A model generated the notes under the pieces. It searched no databases. It was not told the origin of the DNA and was given only the letters and a program-made list of their open reading frames with translations. From Candidatus Kerfeldbacteria bacterium CG08_land_8_20_14_0_20_43_14 (GTDB lineage Bacteria > Patescibacteriota > Patescibacteriia > PEXW01): a stretch of DNA of 5,509 nt. Made by a program: the position numbers and the translations under genes. The DNA is taken from NCBI GenBank assembly GCA_002774575.1, contig PEXW01000070.1, forward strand, positions 1-5,509, in the 5' to 3' direction. Each line of letters opens with the position of its first letter. Position 1 is the first letter of the stretch. Shown piece after piece: positions 1 through 5,411 of this stretch.

Positions 1-39
1 TTTGAGGTGAGTTTATTGTACTCCCGGGAGCTACGCTAG
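1..39 (+). CDS. Possible 3' end of a gene entering from the left (partial)
   Basis: Only frame 1 is open at the left edge: it reads FEVSLLYSRELR and stops at TAG (37-39). The other two forward frames hit TGA within the first 10 bases. A strong rightward intrinsic terminator begins 11 bases after this stop, which is the layout expected for the end of a gene. Twelve residues are too few to assign a family, and an open run of this length can occur by chance, so this is inferred mainly from the terminator. Confidence 0.4.
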   Translation, partial: FEVSLLYSRELR

Positions 40-49
40 AAAACGCACA

Positions 50-73
50 CGCCGGCTAAAGCCGGCGGTTTTT
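50..73 (+). terminator. Intrinsic terminator of the gene entering from the left
   Basis: A perfect 7-bp G+C stem (CGCCGGC at 50-56 with GCCGGCG at 61-67) has a TAAA loop and is followed after one G by TTTTT (69-73). The T-run lies on the rightward side, so it terminates transcription coming from before the window. On the reverse strand the hairpin is followed by a poorer, delayed T-run, so activity in that direction would be weaker. Confidence 0.88.
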
Positions 74-75
74 AT

Positions 76-117
76 CATAAAATGACAAACTGGCAAATAT
101 CTTGGATATTTGCCAGT
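76..117 (-). terminator. Hairpin terminator downstream of the small carbonic anhydrase-like gene
   Basis: A perfect 13-bp inverted repeat (ACTGGCAAATATC at 89-101, GATATTTGCCAGT at 105-117) with a 3-base loop lies 31 bases beyond the leftward gene's TAA. In the leftward direction it is followed by the U-rich stretch TTGTCATTTTATGA. The rightward side has no T-run, so it serves the leftward gene. With the hairpin at 50-73 it forms back-to-back terminators between convergent genes. Confidence 0.75.
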
Positions 118-148
118 GGGACAGAAAAAGGCTGTGGAAAACTTTTTA

Positions 149-577
149 TTAGTCTATTGCTTCAAAATCTATAAGACTCCCCCCGTCTTTTTCTTCAATC
201 CTGGCAATGATTTTCTTAACTTCAAGTCGGGGAAATTTCCCCCGAATTATTTTTTTAGCTTGCGTCAAGTCATGTGTCTGCTTATCATGTTCACTTTGCA
301 GATTTTCAAAAGCCTTATGCCCGCCATAAGCCCCGCAATCCATGTGATGGATTAAAATCACCCCTTTAATGCCATGCAGTTTTTGGGAAATTTCGATTTG
401 CTTTAAAATTATTTCTGAACTGGTCGGATCATTGTCCGCTAAACCCTTGGTTACACCAGCTAAACTGACTAAATCATAATTATCTTTCAAACCATTGGAA
501 ACTAAAAAATCCCTGACAGCGGAATGAAAACGAAAATCCATGCAGTTAAACACAATGGCTTGGCAGGTATGGGACAT
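149..577 (-). CDS. Minimal beta-carbonic anhydrase-like protein (142 aa)
   Basis: Beta-carbonic anhydrases interconvert CO2 and bicarbonate at a zinc site in the cytoplasm. Numbered from the ATG at 577, the protein shows the family's Cys-x-Asp-x-Arg motif as C12-M-D14-F-R16, and His-x-x-Cys as H78-M-D-C81 followed by GAYGG. C12, H78 and C81 are the expected zinc ligands; D14 and R16 form the usual Asp-Arg dyad. LAGV (39-42) matches the conserved Ala-Gly segment between the motifs. At 142 residues it is much shorter than the roughly 200-220 usual for the family. An in-frame TTG at 616 would give 155 aa, but it abuts the U-run of the preceding terminator; neither start has a clear Shine-Dalgarno site, and the ATG places the catalytic strand at the usual N-terminal position. 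It follows a second carbonic anhydrase-like gene after a 91-base gap. The fold is confident; catalytic activity is inferred. Confidence 0.88.
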   Translation of the reverse strand: MSHTCQAIVFNCMDFRFHSAVRDFLVSNGLKDNYDLVSLAGVTKGLADNDPTSSEIILKQIEISQKLHGIKGVILIHHMDCGAYGGHKAFENLQSEHDKQTHDLTQAKKIIRGKFPRLEVKKIIARIEEKDGGSLIDFEAID

Positions 578-625
578 AAATTTTTGAATTAAATGTTTGG
601 GATTTAAAATTATCAAAATTTTTGG

Positions 626-659
626 AAAAAGAAAAGGCCGGCTCGCAATCGAGACCGGC
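626..659 (-). terminator. Intrinsic terminator after the divergent carbonic anhydrase-like gene
   Basis: Read leftward, GCCGG, a bulged T and CTC pair across a 6-base GATTGC loop with GAG and CCGGC (637-659). TTTTCTTTTT (626-635) follows at once. It begins 9 bases after the TGA at 669-671, so it should end most transcripts of that gene before the downstream carbonic anhydrase-like gene. That gene must then rely on readthrough or on a promoter in 578-625, where I see no convincing one. Confidence 0.82.
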
Positions 660-668
660 TCATAATTA

Positions 669-1202
669 TCATCTCCACGAATTAAAAACTTCCTCTTGGG
701 TTACCCTTTTTATTTCAAAAAGGGACATTTCCGAATTGTCATCAACATGGAATAGCGTAGAAATTAAGCTTTGACCCAGGCTAAGCTGCTGACATAGCAA
801 ATCAGCGGTTTCCAAAGTATTCCATAAAGTTTGCCGGACATCATAATTAATCGCGCCGGCCATACCGCAAGGCCAATGGCTTAAAAGAATGATGCCCGAG
901 AGGTTTTTTAGCCGCTGGCTCCCAACCAAACCTTGCAAAAGCTGTTTTTCACAACGCAGGTTATCAGGAATTGGCACCTTTGGATTGAGCCTCAATGGAC
1001 CGCCATTGTAAGCTTTTAAGTGCAAACGGGGCTGAAAATCCTGAATGGTATCTATCATGTGCCCAGACCGATCACAGTCTCCGCACATGACCAATATGGC
1101 TCCATCCCTGGAAGATTGAAAGGTGCTTTCCCCTACTGGTGCGATAATATCGCTTGCACGCCAATTTCGTATTATCCGTCTGTCCTTGTCGGTTATGACC
1201 AC
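669..1202 (-). CDS. Divergent carbonic anhydrase-like protein with altered catalytic motif (177 aa)
   Basis: The protein has the layout of the beta-carbonic anhydrase fold. VMCGDCDRSGHM (38-49) occupies the place of Cys-x-Asp-x-Arg, and LLSHWPCGMAGA (106-117) matches His-x-x-Cys-Gly. C40, D42, H109 and C112 are retained, but the position two after the Asp is D44, with R45 displaced by one, so the standard Asp-Arg dyad is broken. C43 adds a Cys-x-x-Cys pair. YNGGPLRL (65-72) replaces the usual Ala-Gly segment. The stretch RLKNLSGIILLSHWPCGMAG aligns well with KLHGIKGVILIHHMDCGAYG in the downstream gene, supporting homology. The start is GTG at 1202, set by a GGAGGA site. No signal peptide or membrane segment is visible. 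It may be a zinc-binding relative with another substrate, a regulatory partner of the canonical protein, or a variant anhydrase; the sequence does not decide. Fold confident, function unknown. Confidence 0.8.
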   Translation of the reverse strand: MVITDKDRRIIRNWRASDIIAPVGESTFQSSRDGAILVMCGDCDRSGHMIDTIQDFQPRLHLKAYNGGPLRLNPKVPIPDNLRCEKQLLQGLVGSQRLKNLSGIILLSHWPCGMAGAINYDVRQTLWNTLETADLLCQQLSLGQSLISTLFHVDDNSEMSLFEIKRVTQEEVFNSWR

Positions 1203-1205
1203 ACT

Positions 1206-1211
1206 TCCTCC
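1206..1211 (-). promoter_or_regulatory. Shine-Dalgarno site that fixes the GTG start at 1202
   Basis: Leftward the sequence reads GGAGGA, then AGT, then GTG. The spacing is short but usable, and no in-frame ATG lies nearby, so this site supports GTG as the start of the divergent carbonic anhydrase-like gene. Confidence 0.75.
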
Positions 1212-1212
1212 G

Positions 1213-1228
1213 TGAACTTAATAGTTCA
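1213..1228 (-). repeat. 6-bp inverted repeat in the leader of the divergent carbonic anhydrase-like gene
   Basis: TGAACTTAATAGTTCA has perfect 6-bp arms around a 4-base centre and sits one base upstream of the Shine-Dalgarno site in the leader. In RNA it could form a small hairpin next to the ribosome binding site; in DNA it could be a protein site. It may also be chance in AT-rich sequence. Confidence 0.5.
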
Positions 1229-1240
1229 AAAAACAATGTT

Positions 1241-1254
1241 GGTTTTGAAAAACC
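1241..1254 (-). repeat. Palindrome at the predicted transcription start
   Basis: GGTTTTGAAAAACC has perfect 6-bp arms with a 2-base centre and adjoins the candidate -10 box, covering the expected transcription start. This is a typical place for a repressor operator. No regulator gene is in the window to pair with it. Confidence 0.5.
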
Positions 1255-1282
1255 AGTCTACAGCAGTTGACACAAAAGTCAA
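1255..1282 (-). promoter_or_regulatory. Candidate promoter for the divergent carbonic anhydrase-like gene
   Basis: On the leftward strand TTGACT (1277-1282, five of six to the -35 consensus) is followed after 16 bases by TAGACT (1255-1260, four of six to the -10 consensus). The predicted leader is about 45 bases. The -35 box overlaps an inverted repeat, TTGAC-N6-GTCAA (1267-1282). Its place between the permease stop and this gene suggests the carbonic anhydrase-like genes can be transcribed separately from the ABC operon. Confidence 0.55.
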
Positions 1283-1328
1283 GCCCCGGCACCTGGCATT
1301 ACCCAGAATCAGACAAACCAAAAAACCC

Positions 1329-2513
1329 TTAATCCCTGAATAAAATCCCCTCTTTGGAATAAATCCGGCTGGCTACAAAAATGGCAATTGCCGAATAAAT
1401 TAATAACGAAACCAGGGTGATGAGGATATGGGCTGGATTGAAAACTTTTATCAAAACTTCCTTAAAAACAAAAACCGCATTCACGCCCGGTATTAAAAAC
1501 ATGCCCAGGCCCGGTTTAAAACCCGGGATCTGCGCGAATATGGCCACGGGCAAAACCGCCAATAGATAAAACGGGGTAATGTAATTTTGCGCTTCTTTGT
1601 AGCTTTTGGCGAAGATGGCCACGGATAAAAGCAGGCCGGAAAACATTATGGCCAAGATTATGCCAATGCCCAGCATTACGCCAATTGAACCGGGGGTTAA
1701 GTTTATGACAACTTCCGTTGTGCCGAAATTGGGCGGGAAAAATTTAAAAGCAGCGTATAAAGAAACCAAAGACAAAATAATTGAAGTGCTGGCAGCAACG
1801 GCCACGGCCAGAAATTTTCCAGTGACGATTTTTAATCTGGAAACTGGCGTTAAAATCAAGGCTTCCAAAGTCTTTCTTTCTTTTTCCCCGGCGGAAACAT
1901 CTATGGCAATATACATACCGCCGACAATGGCGAACAAAACTATGAACATCGGCAGTAAAAGTCCCAGGAAAAAGCCGCCCCGCTCTTCGGCCGTGGCAAT
2001 ATCCACGCTGACTGGATTTATCGCGGTAAGTATCTTTGGATCCTGACCCAGGGCCTGCAGCCGCTGATAAGCAATGGTTTGATTAAAAATCTGCAAAATT
2101 GCCAGAACTTTGGCGTTGTCGGTTTGCGATTCAAGGTTAGAGCTTTTTTGAACAACCCGGATGTCGGCTGATTTTTTTTCTTTGATCAATTTTTCAAAAT
2201 CACTTTCCGGCCTCAAATAAATATTTATTTCGCCGCTGTCCAAAGCTTTGGCATAATCCTGGACTTCTTTAATGCTTACTTTGGGCTGTTTTTCCAAAAA
2301 ACTTACCAAGGTCGGAAAGGCTTGGGAATTTTCCACGGCGACTAATGCCGGTTTTTCTTCAGATTTTTTAATCTGCGCTTCCTGGAATTTTATGCTGCCG
2401 ATCAAAATTGCCGGCATGAGCAAAATCGGCATCAGCACCGAGGTTATAAGCGTGCGCCTGTCCCGCAGGCTGTCAATTATTTCTTTAATGAATACGGTAA
2501 AAAAATTTTTCAT
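1329..2513 (-). CDS. natB: ABC-2 type transporter permease, NatB-like (394 aa)
   Basis: This is the membrane subunit of an ABC exporter working with the ATPase encoded just upstream. A first membrane segment (about 21-42) follows the cytoplasmic start FFTVFIKEIIDSLRDRRT. A long, mainly extracytoplasmic region (about 43-178) comes next, then further hydrophobic segments near 181-205, 232-257, 276-301, 312-329 and 362-383. The cytoplasmic motif GEKERKTLEALILTPVSR (209-226), AKSYKEAQNYITP (302-314) and IPGVNAVFVFKEVL (341-354) match what I know of NatB-type permeases, and the length is close to Bacillus NatB (about 386). NatAB exports Na+ in Bacillus; relatives may move other substrates, so sodium is inferred. 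The ATG at 2513 overlaps the ATPase stop by 4 bases (ATGA), indicating translational coupling. No clear terminator follows the TAA at 1329. Confidence 0.88.
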   Translation of the reverse strand: MKNFFTVFIKEIIDSLRDRRTLITSVLMPILLMPAILIGSIKFQEAQIKKSEEKPALVAVENSQAFPTLVSFLEKQPKVSIKEVQDYAKALDSGEINIYLRPESDFEKLIKEKKSADIRVVQKSSNLESQTDNAKVLAILQIFNQTIAYQRLQALGQDPKILTAINPVSVDIATAEERGGFFLGLLLPMFIVLFAIVGGMYIAIDVSAGEKERKTLEALILTPVSRLKIVTGKFLAVAVAASTSIILSLVSLYAAFKFFPPNFGTTEVVINLTPGSIGVMLGIGIILAIMFSGLLLSVAIFAKSYKEAQNYITPFYLLAVLPVAIFAQIPGFKPGLGMFLIPGVNAVFVFKEVLIKVFNPAHILITLVSLLIYSAIAIFVASRIYSKEGILFRD

Positions 2514-3307
2514 AAACCAAATTTTCTTTTGGGCTTATCGGCTTTTTTCAAAAACCGCACTTCCTGCTCTTGATTGGCGGCTTTGGCTTCGTCTTCACCG
2601 ATAATTTTCAAAAAAGCAGACTCCAAATTCTCCGTATTAGTTTTTTGAAAAACCGCCTGGGTTTCGTCCAAAGCCACAATCTTGCCGCGGTGCATAATCG
2701 CCACCCGATCGCAAAGCTGCTGGGCGTGATTCATGTCGTGCGTTGATAAAATCACTAACTTCCCTTCTTGCTTGGCTTGTTTCATATAATTAATGACAGT
2801 TTGGGAAGCCACCACATCCAAACCTGCGGTTGGCTCGTCAAAAATAATGACTTTGGGATCGTGGATAATGGACCGGGCAATGGCGACCTTTTGCTTCATG
2901 CCAGTGGAAAATTTTCCAGCCCGGCGGTCGGCGAATTTTTCCATTTCCAAAATTTTCACCAATTGATTTATCCGGTTTTCCAAGCTTTGGCCTGTTAAAC
3001 CATAAAGCTTGCCAAAATACCGCAAATTTTCCCGCGCCGTAAACCGGTCGTACAGACCGATTTCCGAAGTCAGCAAACCCAGATTCTGCCTGACTTCTAC
3101 GGGATTTTTTAAAATATCAAAACCCGCCACTTCAGCCGTGCCGCTGGAGGGCGATAATACCGTGGCAATGACCCTTATGGTTGTGGTTTTGCCAGCACCA
3201 TTGGGCCCAAGCAAACCAAATATTTCCCCGCCCTGCGCTTCAAAAAAAACTTTATCTACGGCAACCAAACCATTAAAATTTTTACTTAGATTCTTGACCT
3301 TTAGCAT
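2510..3307 (-). CDS. natA: ABC transporter ATP-binding protein, NatA-like (265 aa)
   Basis: This cytoplasmic ATPase powers the ABC-2 permease encoded next. The complete nucleotide-binding domain is visible: Walker A GPNGAGKTT (34-42), signature FSTGMKQK (133-140), Walker B VIIFDEP (153-159, catalytic E158), D-loop GLD (162-164) and switch histidine H190 in STHD. Where many ABC ATPases have the Q-loop glutamine, this one reads LLTSEIGLYDRFTARENL (78-95), a pattern I associate with the NatA group. The C-terminus ends in a basic tail (KKADKPKRKFGL), so the protein is about 20 residues longer than Bacillus NatA. ATG at 3307 begins the expected MLKVKNLSK strand; the upstream AT-rich sequence has no good Shine-Dalgarno site and no convincing promoter. 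It is the first gene of the two-gene operon. ATPase identity is near certain; the transported substrate is inferred. Confidence 0.93.
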   Translation of the reverse strand: MLKVKNLSKNFNGLVAVDKVFFEAQGGEIFGLLGPNGAGKTTTIRVIATVLSPSSGTAEVAGFDILKNPVEVRQNLGLLTSEIGLYDRFTARENLRYFGKLYGLTGQSLENRINQLVKILEMEKFADRRAGKFSTGMKQKVAIARSIIHDPKVIIFDEPTAGLDVVASQTVINYMKQAKQEGKLVILSTHDMNHAQQLCDRVAIMHRGKIVALDETQAVFQKTNTENLESAFLKIIGEDEAKAANQEQEVRFLKKADKPKRKFGL

Positions 3308-3366
3308 AAATAAAAATTAGCTTTATCGTTAAAAATAATCAAGACCGAAAATTCTGGCATTGACAA

Positions 3367-3380
3367 AAATCCATGGATTT
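3367..3380. repeat. Perfect 14-bp palindrome between divergent genes
   Basis: AAATCCATGGATTT is its own reverse complement. It lies between the leftward ATPase gene and the rightward small gene, 60 bases upstream of one and 66 of the other. A shared operator is possible, but there is no direct evidence. Confidence 0.5.
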
Positions 3381-3409
3381 GAGAAACTACTTTAAAATAA
3401 AACTAGATT
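3379..3409 (+). promoter_or_regulatory. Weak promoter candidate for the 76-aa gene
   Basis: TTGAGA (3379-3384, five of six to the -35 consensus) and TAGATT (3404-3409, four of six to the -10 consensus) are separated by 19 bases, which is at the limit. A perfect TTGACA at 3360-3365 lacks a partner at proper spacing; TAAAAT (3393-3398) lies 27 bases on. The true promoter is unresolved. Confidence 0.3.
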
Positions 3410-3416
3410 CCTTCTT

Positions 3417-3431
3417 TTTGAAACTTTCAAA
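3417..3431 (+). repeat. Near-perfect 15-bp palindrome before the 76-aa gene
   Basis: TTTGAAA and TTTCAAA flank a single C. The palindrome ends 3 bases before the Shine-Dalgarno site, near the start predicted from the weak promoter. With a 1-base centre it is a better candidate for a DNA-binding site than for an RNA hairpin. Confidence 0.5.
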
Positions 3432-3434
3432 GTC

Positions 3435-3440
3435 GGAGGT
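3435..3440 (+). promoter_or_regulatory. Strong Shine-Dalgarno site of the 76-aa gene
   Basis: GGAGGT is 6 bases before the ATG at 3447. It is the best-matched and best-spaced site in the window, since most neighbouring genes have weak sites or none. This argues that the small reading frame is truly translated. Confidence 0.85.
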
Positions 3441-3446
3441 AGGAAT

Positions 3447-3677
3447 ATGATACTCAAGGATGGTGTTTCATTGGCCGACATTGAAGCGGCTAGTAGTGCG
3501 CTACTTAAAGAAGGGAGCGTACCTTGTTACATGAAACTCTCCGAAACAACTAGAAAGGCAGTCGAAAAGGTGATGCACGTTGGCATTGGTTCAATTGATT
3601 TCGAAGCAGACGGAGTTGGCGAGCTTGGAATCTTTCTGTTAGAACAGCTGGATCGACTTGAAAGCCCCGCGATTTAA
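3447..3677 (+). CDS. Small acidic protein of unknown function (76 aa)
   Basis: I do not recognise this protein. It is the only complete rightward gene in the window. The case for its being real is strong: an optimal GGAGGT site, ATG start, TAA stop, and a strong intrinsic terminator about 20 bases later. The protein is soluble-looking, with no signal peptide or membrane segment, and acidic, with Asp and Glu outnumbering Lys and Arg by nearly two to one. Residues 8-22 and 32-43 look helical and amphipathic. A middle part rich in Gly and hydrophobics (VGIGSIDFEADGVGELGIF, 45-63) leads into a probable C-terminal helix (62-72). There is a single cysteine, C27, and no recognisable zinc or helix-turn-helix motif. 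It appears monocistronic, with palindromes at 3367-3380 and 3417-3431 upstream, so it may be regulated. A role in regulation or protein binding is conceivable but not supported. Confidence 0.75.
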   Translation: MILKDGVSLADIEAASSALLKEGSVPCYMKLSETTRKAVEKVMHVGIGSIDFEADGVGELGIFLLEQLDRLESPAI

Positions 3678-3696
3678 AAATCCTGCTTATTTTAAG

Positions 3697-3738
3697 AAGC
3701 CGCCATAGTGCCCAATGACTATAGGCGGTTTTATTTTT
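3697..3738 (+). terminator. Intrinsic terminator of the 76-aa gene
   Basis: CCGCC and ATAGT (3700-3709) pair across an 8-base loop with ACTAT (3718-3722), a bulged A, and GGCGG (3724-3728), followed by TTTTATTTTT (3729-3738). The stem can extend into the flanking A and T bases. It lies in the convergent gap. The leftward side reads CTTCTT, so it may also serve the gene ending at 3750, less efficiently. Confidence 0.9.
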
Positions 3739-3749
3739 GACTAAGCTTT

Positions 3750-5387
3750 TTACTGCGCGACCAAATCAGTTACTGCCGCGGGCGGAGTAATATCGCCAGT
3801 CGGAGGAGCACTTTCACTTTCGGTTGTAACGGAAACTACATTAGATAACCCAGAGACATTATTCGCCTCATCATTGGTTTTAATGGCAAAATAATAAGTG
3901 GTGTTAGCAGACAACCCGCTTATGGTCATGCTTTGTGAAGTGCCAGCGATTTGCGGTGCCGGCTCTCCTGACGCCGGCGTGGCCGAGCCCCAATTAGCCG
4001 AAGTAATTGACGAGGTTGAATGGCGAAGATCATAACTGGTAGCAGTGCCACTATTATTATCATCACCTGGCGCGGTCCAGGTTAATGTTACTGTGGTTGT
4101 AGTTGAATTCGATCTGGCTAAATTACTTATGGCTGCCGGCGCTGTGGTATCGCCTGAAGGGTTAGTATCAATGGTTGTGTATTTTATGGTATTGCCAGGA
4201 CCCGAAAAAATTACGGGTATGAAATTGGCAGTCGGATTAACCAAGGCAGGGCCGTTGGGATAATGGTTGGAAAGCCCGTCAGAAGTAATGGCGACAGCAG
4301 CGCTCCAAGTATGAGCTTGATTATTCCATTTGCGGTAGTAAAGATTATTATTACCCGATGTGGAAGTCTCCTGCCGCACATAAAACAAATATAAATCGCT
4401 ACCGTGCCGTGAAAAAGACGGACTCCATTCAGCTGGATTATACGGCAAGGTTTCGATATTGCTTTGATTCCAGCTGCCCGTACCGTTATTGTATGATTTC
4501 CAAGAATGGATCAAATGGCCCGTGGCGTCTTCATAGACCACATGAAAAACTCCGTTAACATAACTCATGGAATATTCCCGGCGATAAATTTTTGAGCCCC
4601 AGACAATTGACGAATCAGCATTGGCAACAAACTGACTGCCATTCCAGATAAAATATTTATACCCCCAGCCAGTACTGGACGAATCATCACTGTACCAAAT
4701 TACCACCGCTAGCTGACCTTCAATCAGCAAAGAGCCAATTCTGACATTGTCATAGCCGGTATTGCTGACCCAGCCTTCCTGGCTAAAAGTCAGTCCGCCG
4801 TCTGTGGAGCGAAAATATCTGACATTGCCAACGGCATGAGTTGAGGTGCGAGCAAAAACCCAGATATTGTTTGCATCCTGAACTAAAACATTTGATCTTG
4901 TGGAAACGCCGCTGGGAATGAACGAGGAAGTCAATAAAATTTGCGAATTAAAATCACTGGCGGTCTCTCCAGGCGCCCTGGCTTTTCGAAAATGCACATT
5001 GCCGCTACCGGGATTTGTTACGTAAATGTTGTCTTGACTGTCGCCATCCAAAGAAGCATGGTAATCCAAATATGCTTCCACGGTCAAAGCGTCGGGTTCA
5101 GTCGCTGTCCAGGTCAAGCCGCCATCTATGCTTTTTTTGAAATTATTGTACCGACCGTTTTCAAAAACCACCCATAAATCATTAGGGTCATTTTGCGACA
5201 TGAAGATCTTATGGCGCGGTATGGTCAGAGTGCAGCTGGCGCTGGCGCAAGTTGAGATTTGCGTGGGCGCGATACTGGCTTGGGAATTCTTTTTTATGAT
5301 AAAAAAACTTACGGCCAGTACCGAAATAATAAAAATCGCTATCGGGGTTCGGGTGTAACTGAAATGCTTGGAAAATTTAATTGCCAT
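3750..5387 (-). CDS. Exported or anchored Asp-box (sialidase-like propeller) protein with FN3 domain (545 aa)
   Basis: Basic residues (K4, K7, R13) precede a hydrophobic segment (15-31) followed by KK, giving a signal peptide or an N-terminal anchor; the bulk should be outside the cell. Residues about 45-405 resemble a sialidase-type beta-propeller. Two Asp-boxes fit S-x-D-G-G-x-T-W/F: SIDGGLTW (86-93) and STDGGLTF (194-201). Weaker blade-like repeats follow, such as WNNQAHTWSAA (354-364). Asp-boxes are structural, and I cannot identify a sialidase active site, so no enzyme activity is claimed. A fibronectin type III domain spans about 413-523, opening with DTTAPAAISNL, with LTWTAPGDD (435-443) and LSANTTYYFAIKTND (492-506) as core strands. 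The protein ends at DITPPAAVTDLVAQ, the opening of a second FN3 domain, so it looks C-terminally truncated. C47 and C52 could form a disulfide. Likely a surface or secreted binding protein. Confidence 0.85.
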   Translation of the reverse strand: MAIKFSKHFSYTRTPIAIFIISVLAVSFFIIKKNSQASIAPTQISTCASASCTLTIPRHKIFMSQNDPNDLWVVFENGRYNNFKKSIDGGLTWTATEPDALTVEAYLDYHASLDGDSQDNIYVTNPGSGNVHFRKARAPGETASDFNSQILLTSSFIPSGVSTRSNVLVQDANNIWVFARTSTHAVGNVRYFRSTDGGLTFSQEGWVSNTGYDNVRIGSLLIEGQLAVVIWYSDDSSSTGWGYKYFIWNGSQFVANADSSIVWGSKIYRREYSMSYVNGVFHVVYEDATGHLIHSWKSYNNGTGSWNQSNIETLPYNPAEWSPSFSRHGSDLYLFYVRQETSTSGNNNLYYRKWNNQAHTWSAAVAITSDGLSNHYPNGPALVNPTANFIPVIFSGPGNTIKYTTIDTNPSGDTTAPAAISNLARSNSTTTTVTLTWTAPGDDNNSGTATSYDLRHSTSSITSANWGSATPASGEPAPQIAGTSQSMTISGLSANTTYYFAIKTNDEANNVSGLSNVVSVTTESESAPPTGDITPPAAVTDLVAQ

Positions 5388-5411
5388 AATGATTTTTTAT
5401 TTTCTATTTTT

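Noticed and set aside
21..30. Perfect palindrome CTCCCGGGAG near the left edge
   Set aside because: Ten bases, inside the probable coding tail and lacking a T-run; it is explained as a chance site, and the real terminator is at 50-73.
50..73. GC-rich hairpins at 50-73, 637-659 and 3700-3728 as copies of a dispersed repeat
   Set aside because: They share short GCCGG/GCCGCC runs, but their loops and flanks differ and each fits an ordinary intrinsic terminator.
1290..1328. Possible terminator for the ABC operon (CTGG...CCAG pairing)
   Set aside because: Only a 4-bp stem with no T-run after it; not enough to call.
1606..2046. A 146-codon rightward open frame opposite the permease gene
   Set aside because: It lies entirely antisense to a well-supported membrane protein gene, has no recognisable motif, and is a shadow of that gene's codon bias.
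3009..3320. A 103-codon rightward open frame opposite the ATPase gene
   Set aside because: It overlaps the Walker A region on the other strand and has no family match or ribosome site; an antisense shadow.
3360..3398. Perfect TTGACA paired with TAAAAT as a promoter for the 76-aa gene
   Set aside because: The 27-base gap is far beyond the usual 16-18 bases, so the pair cannot be one ordinary promoter.
3308..3446. Promoter for the ATPase gene on the leftward strand
   Set aside because: Several AT-rich hexamers such as GATTAT and GATAAA occur, and TTGTCA is a fair -35 box, but no pair has acceptable spacing.
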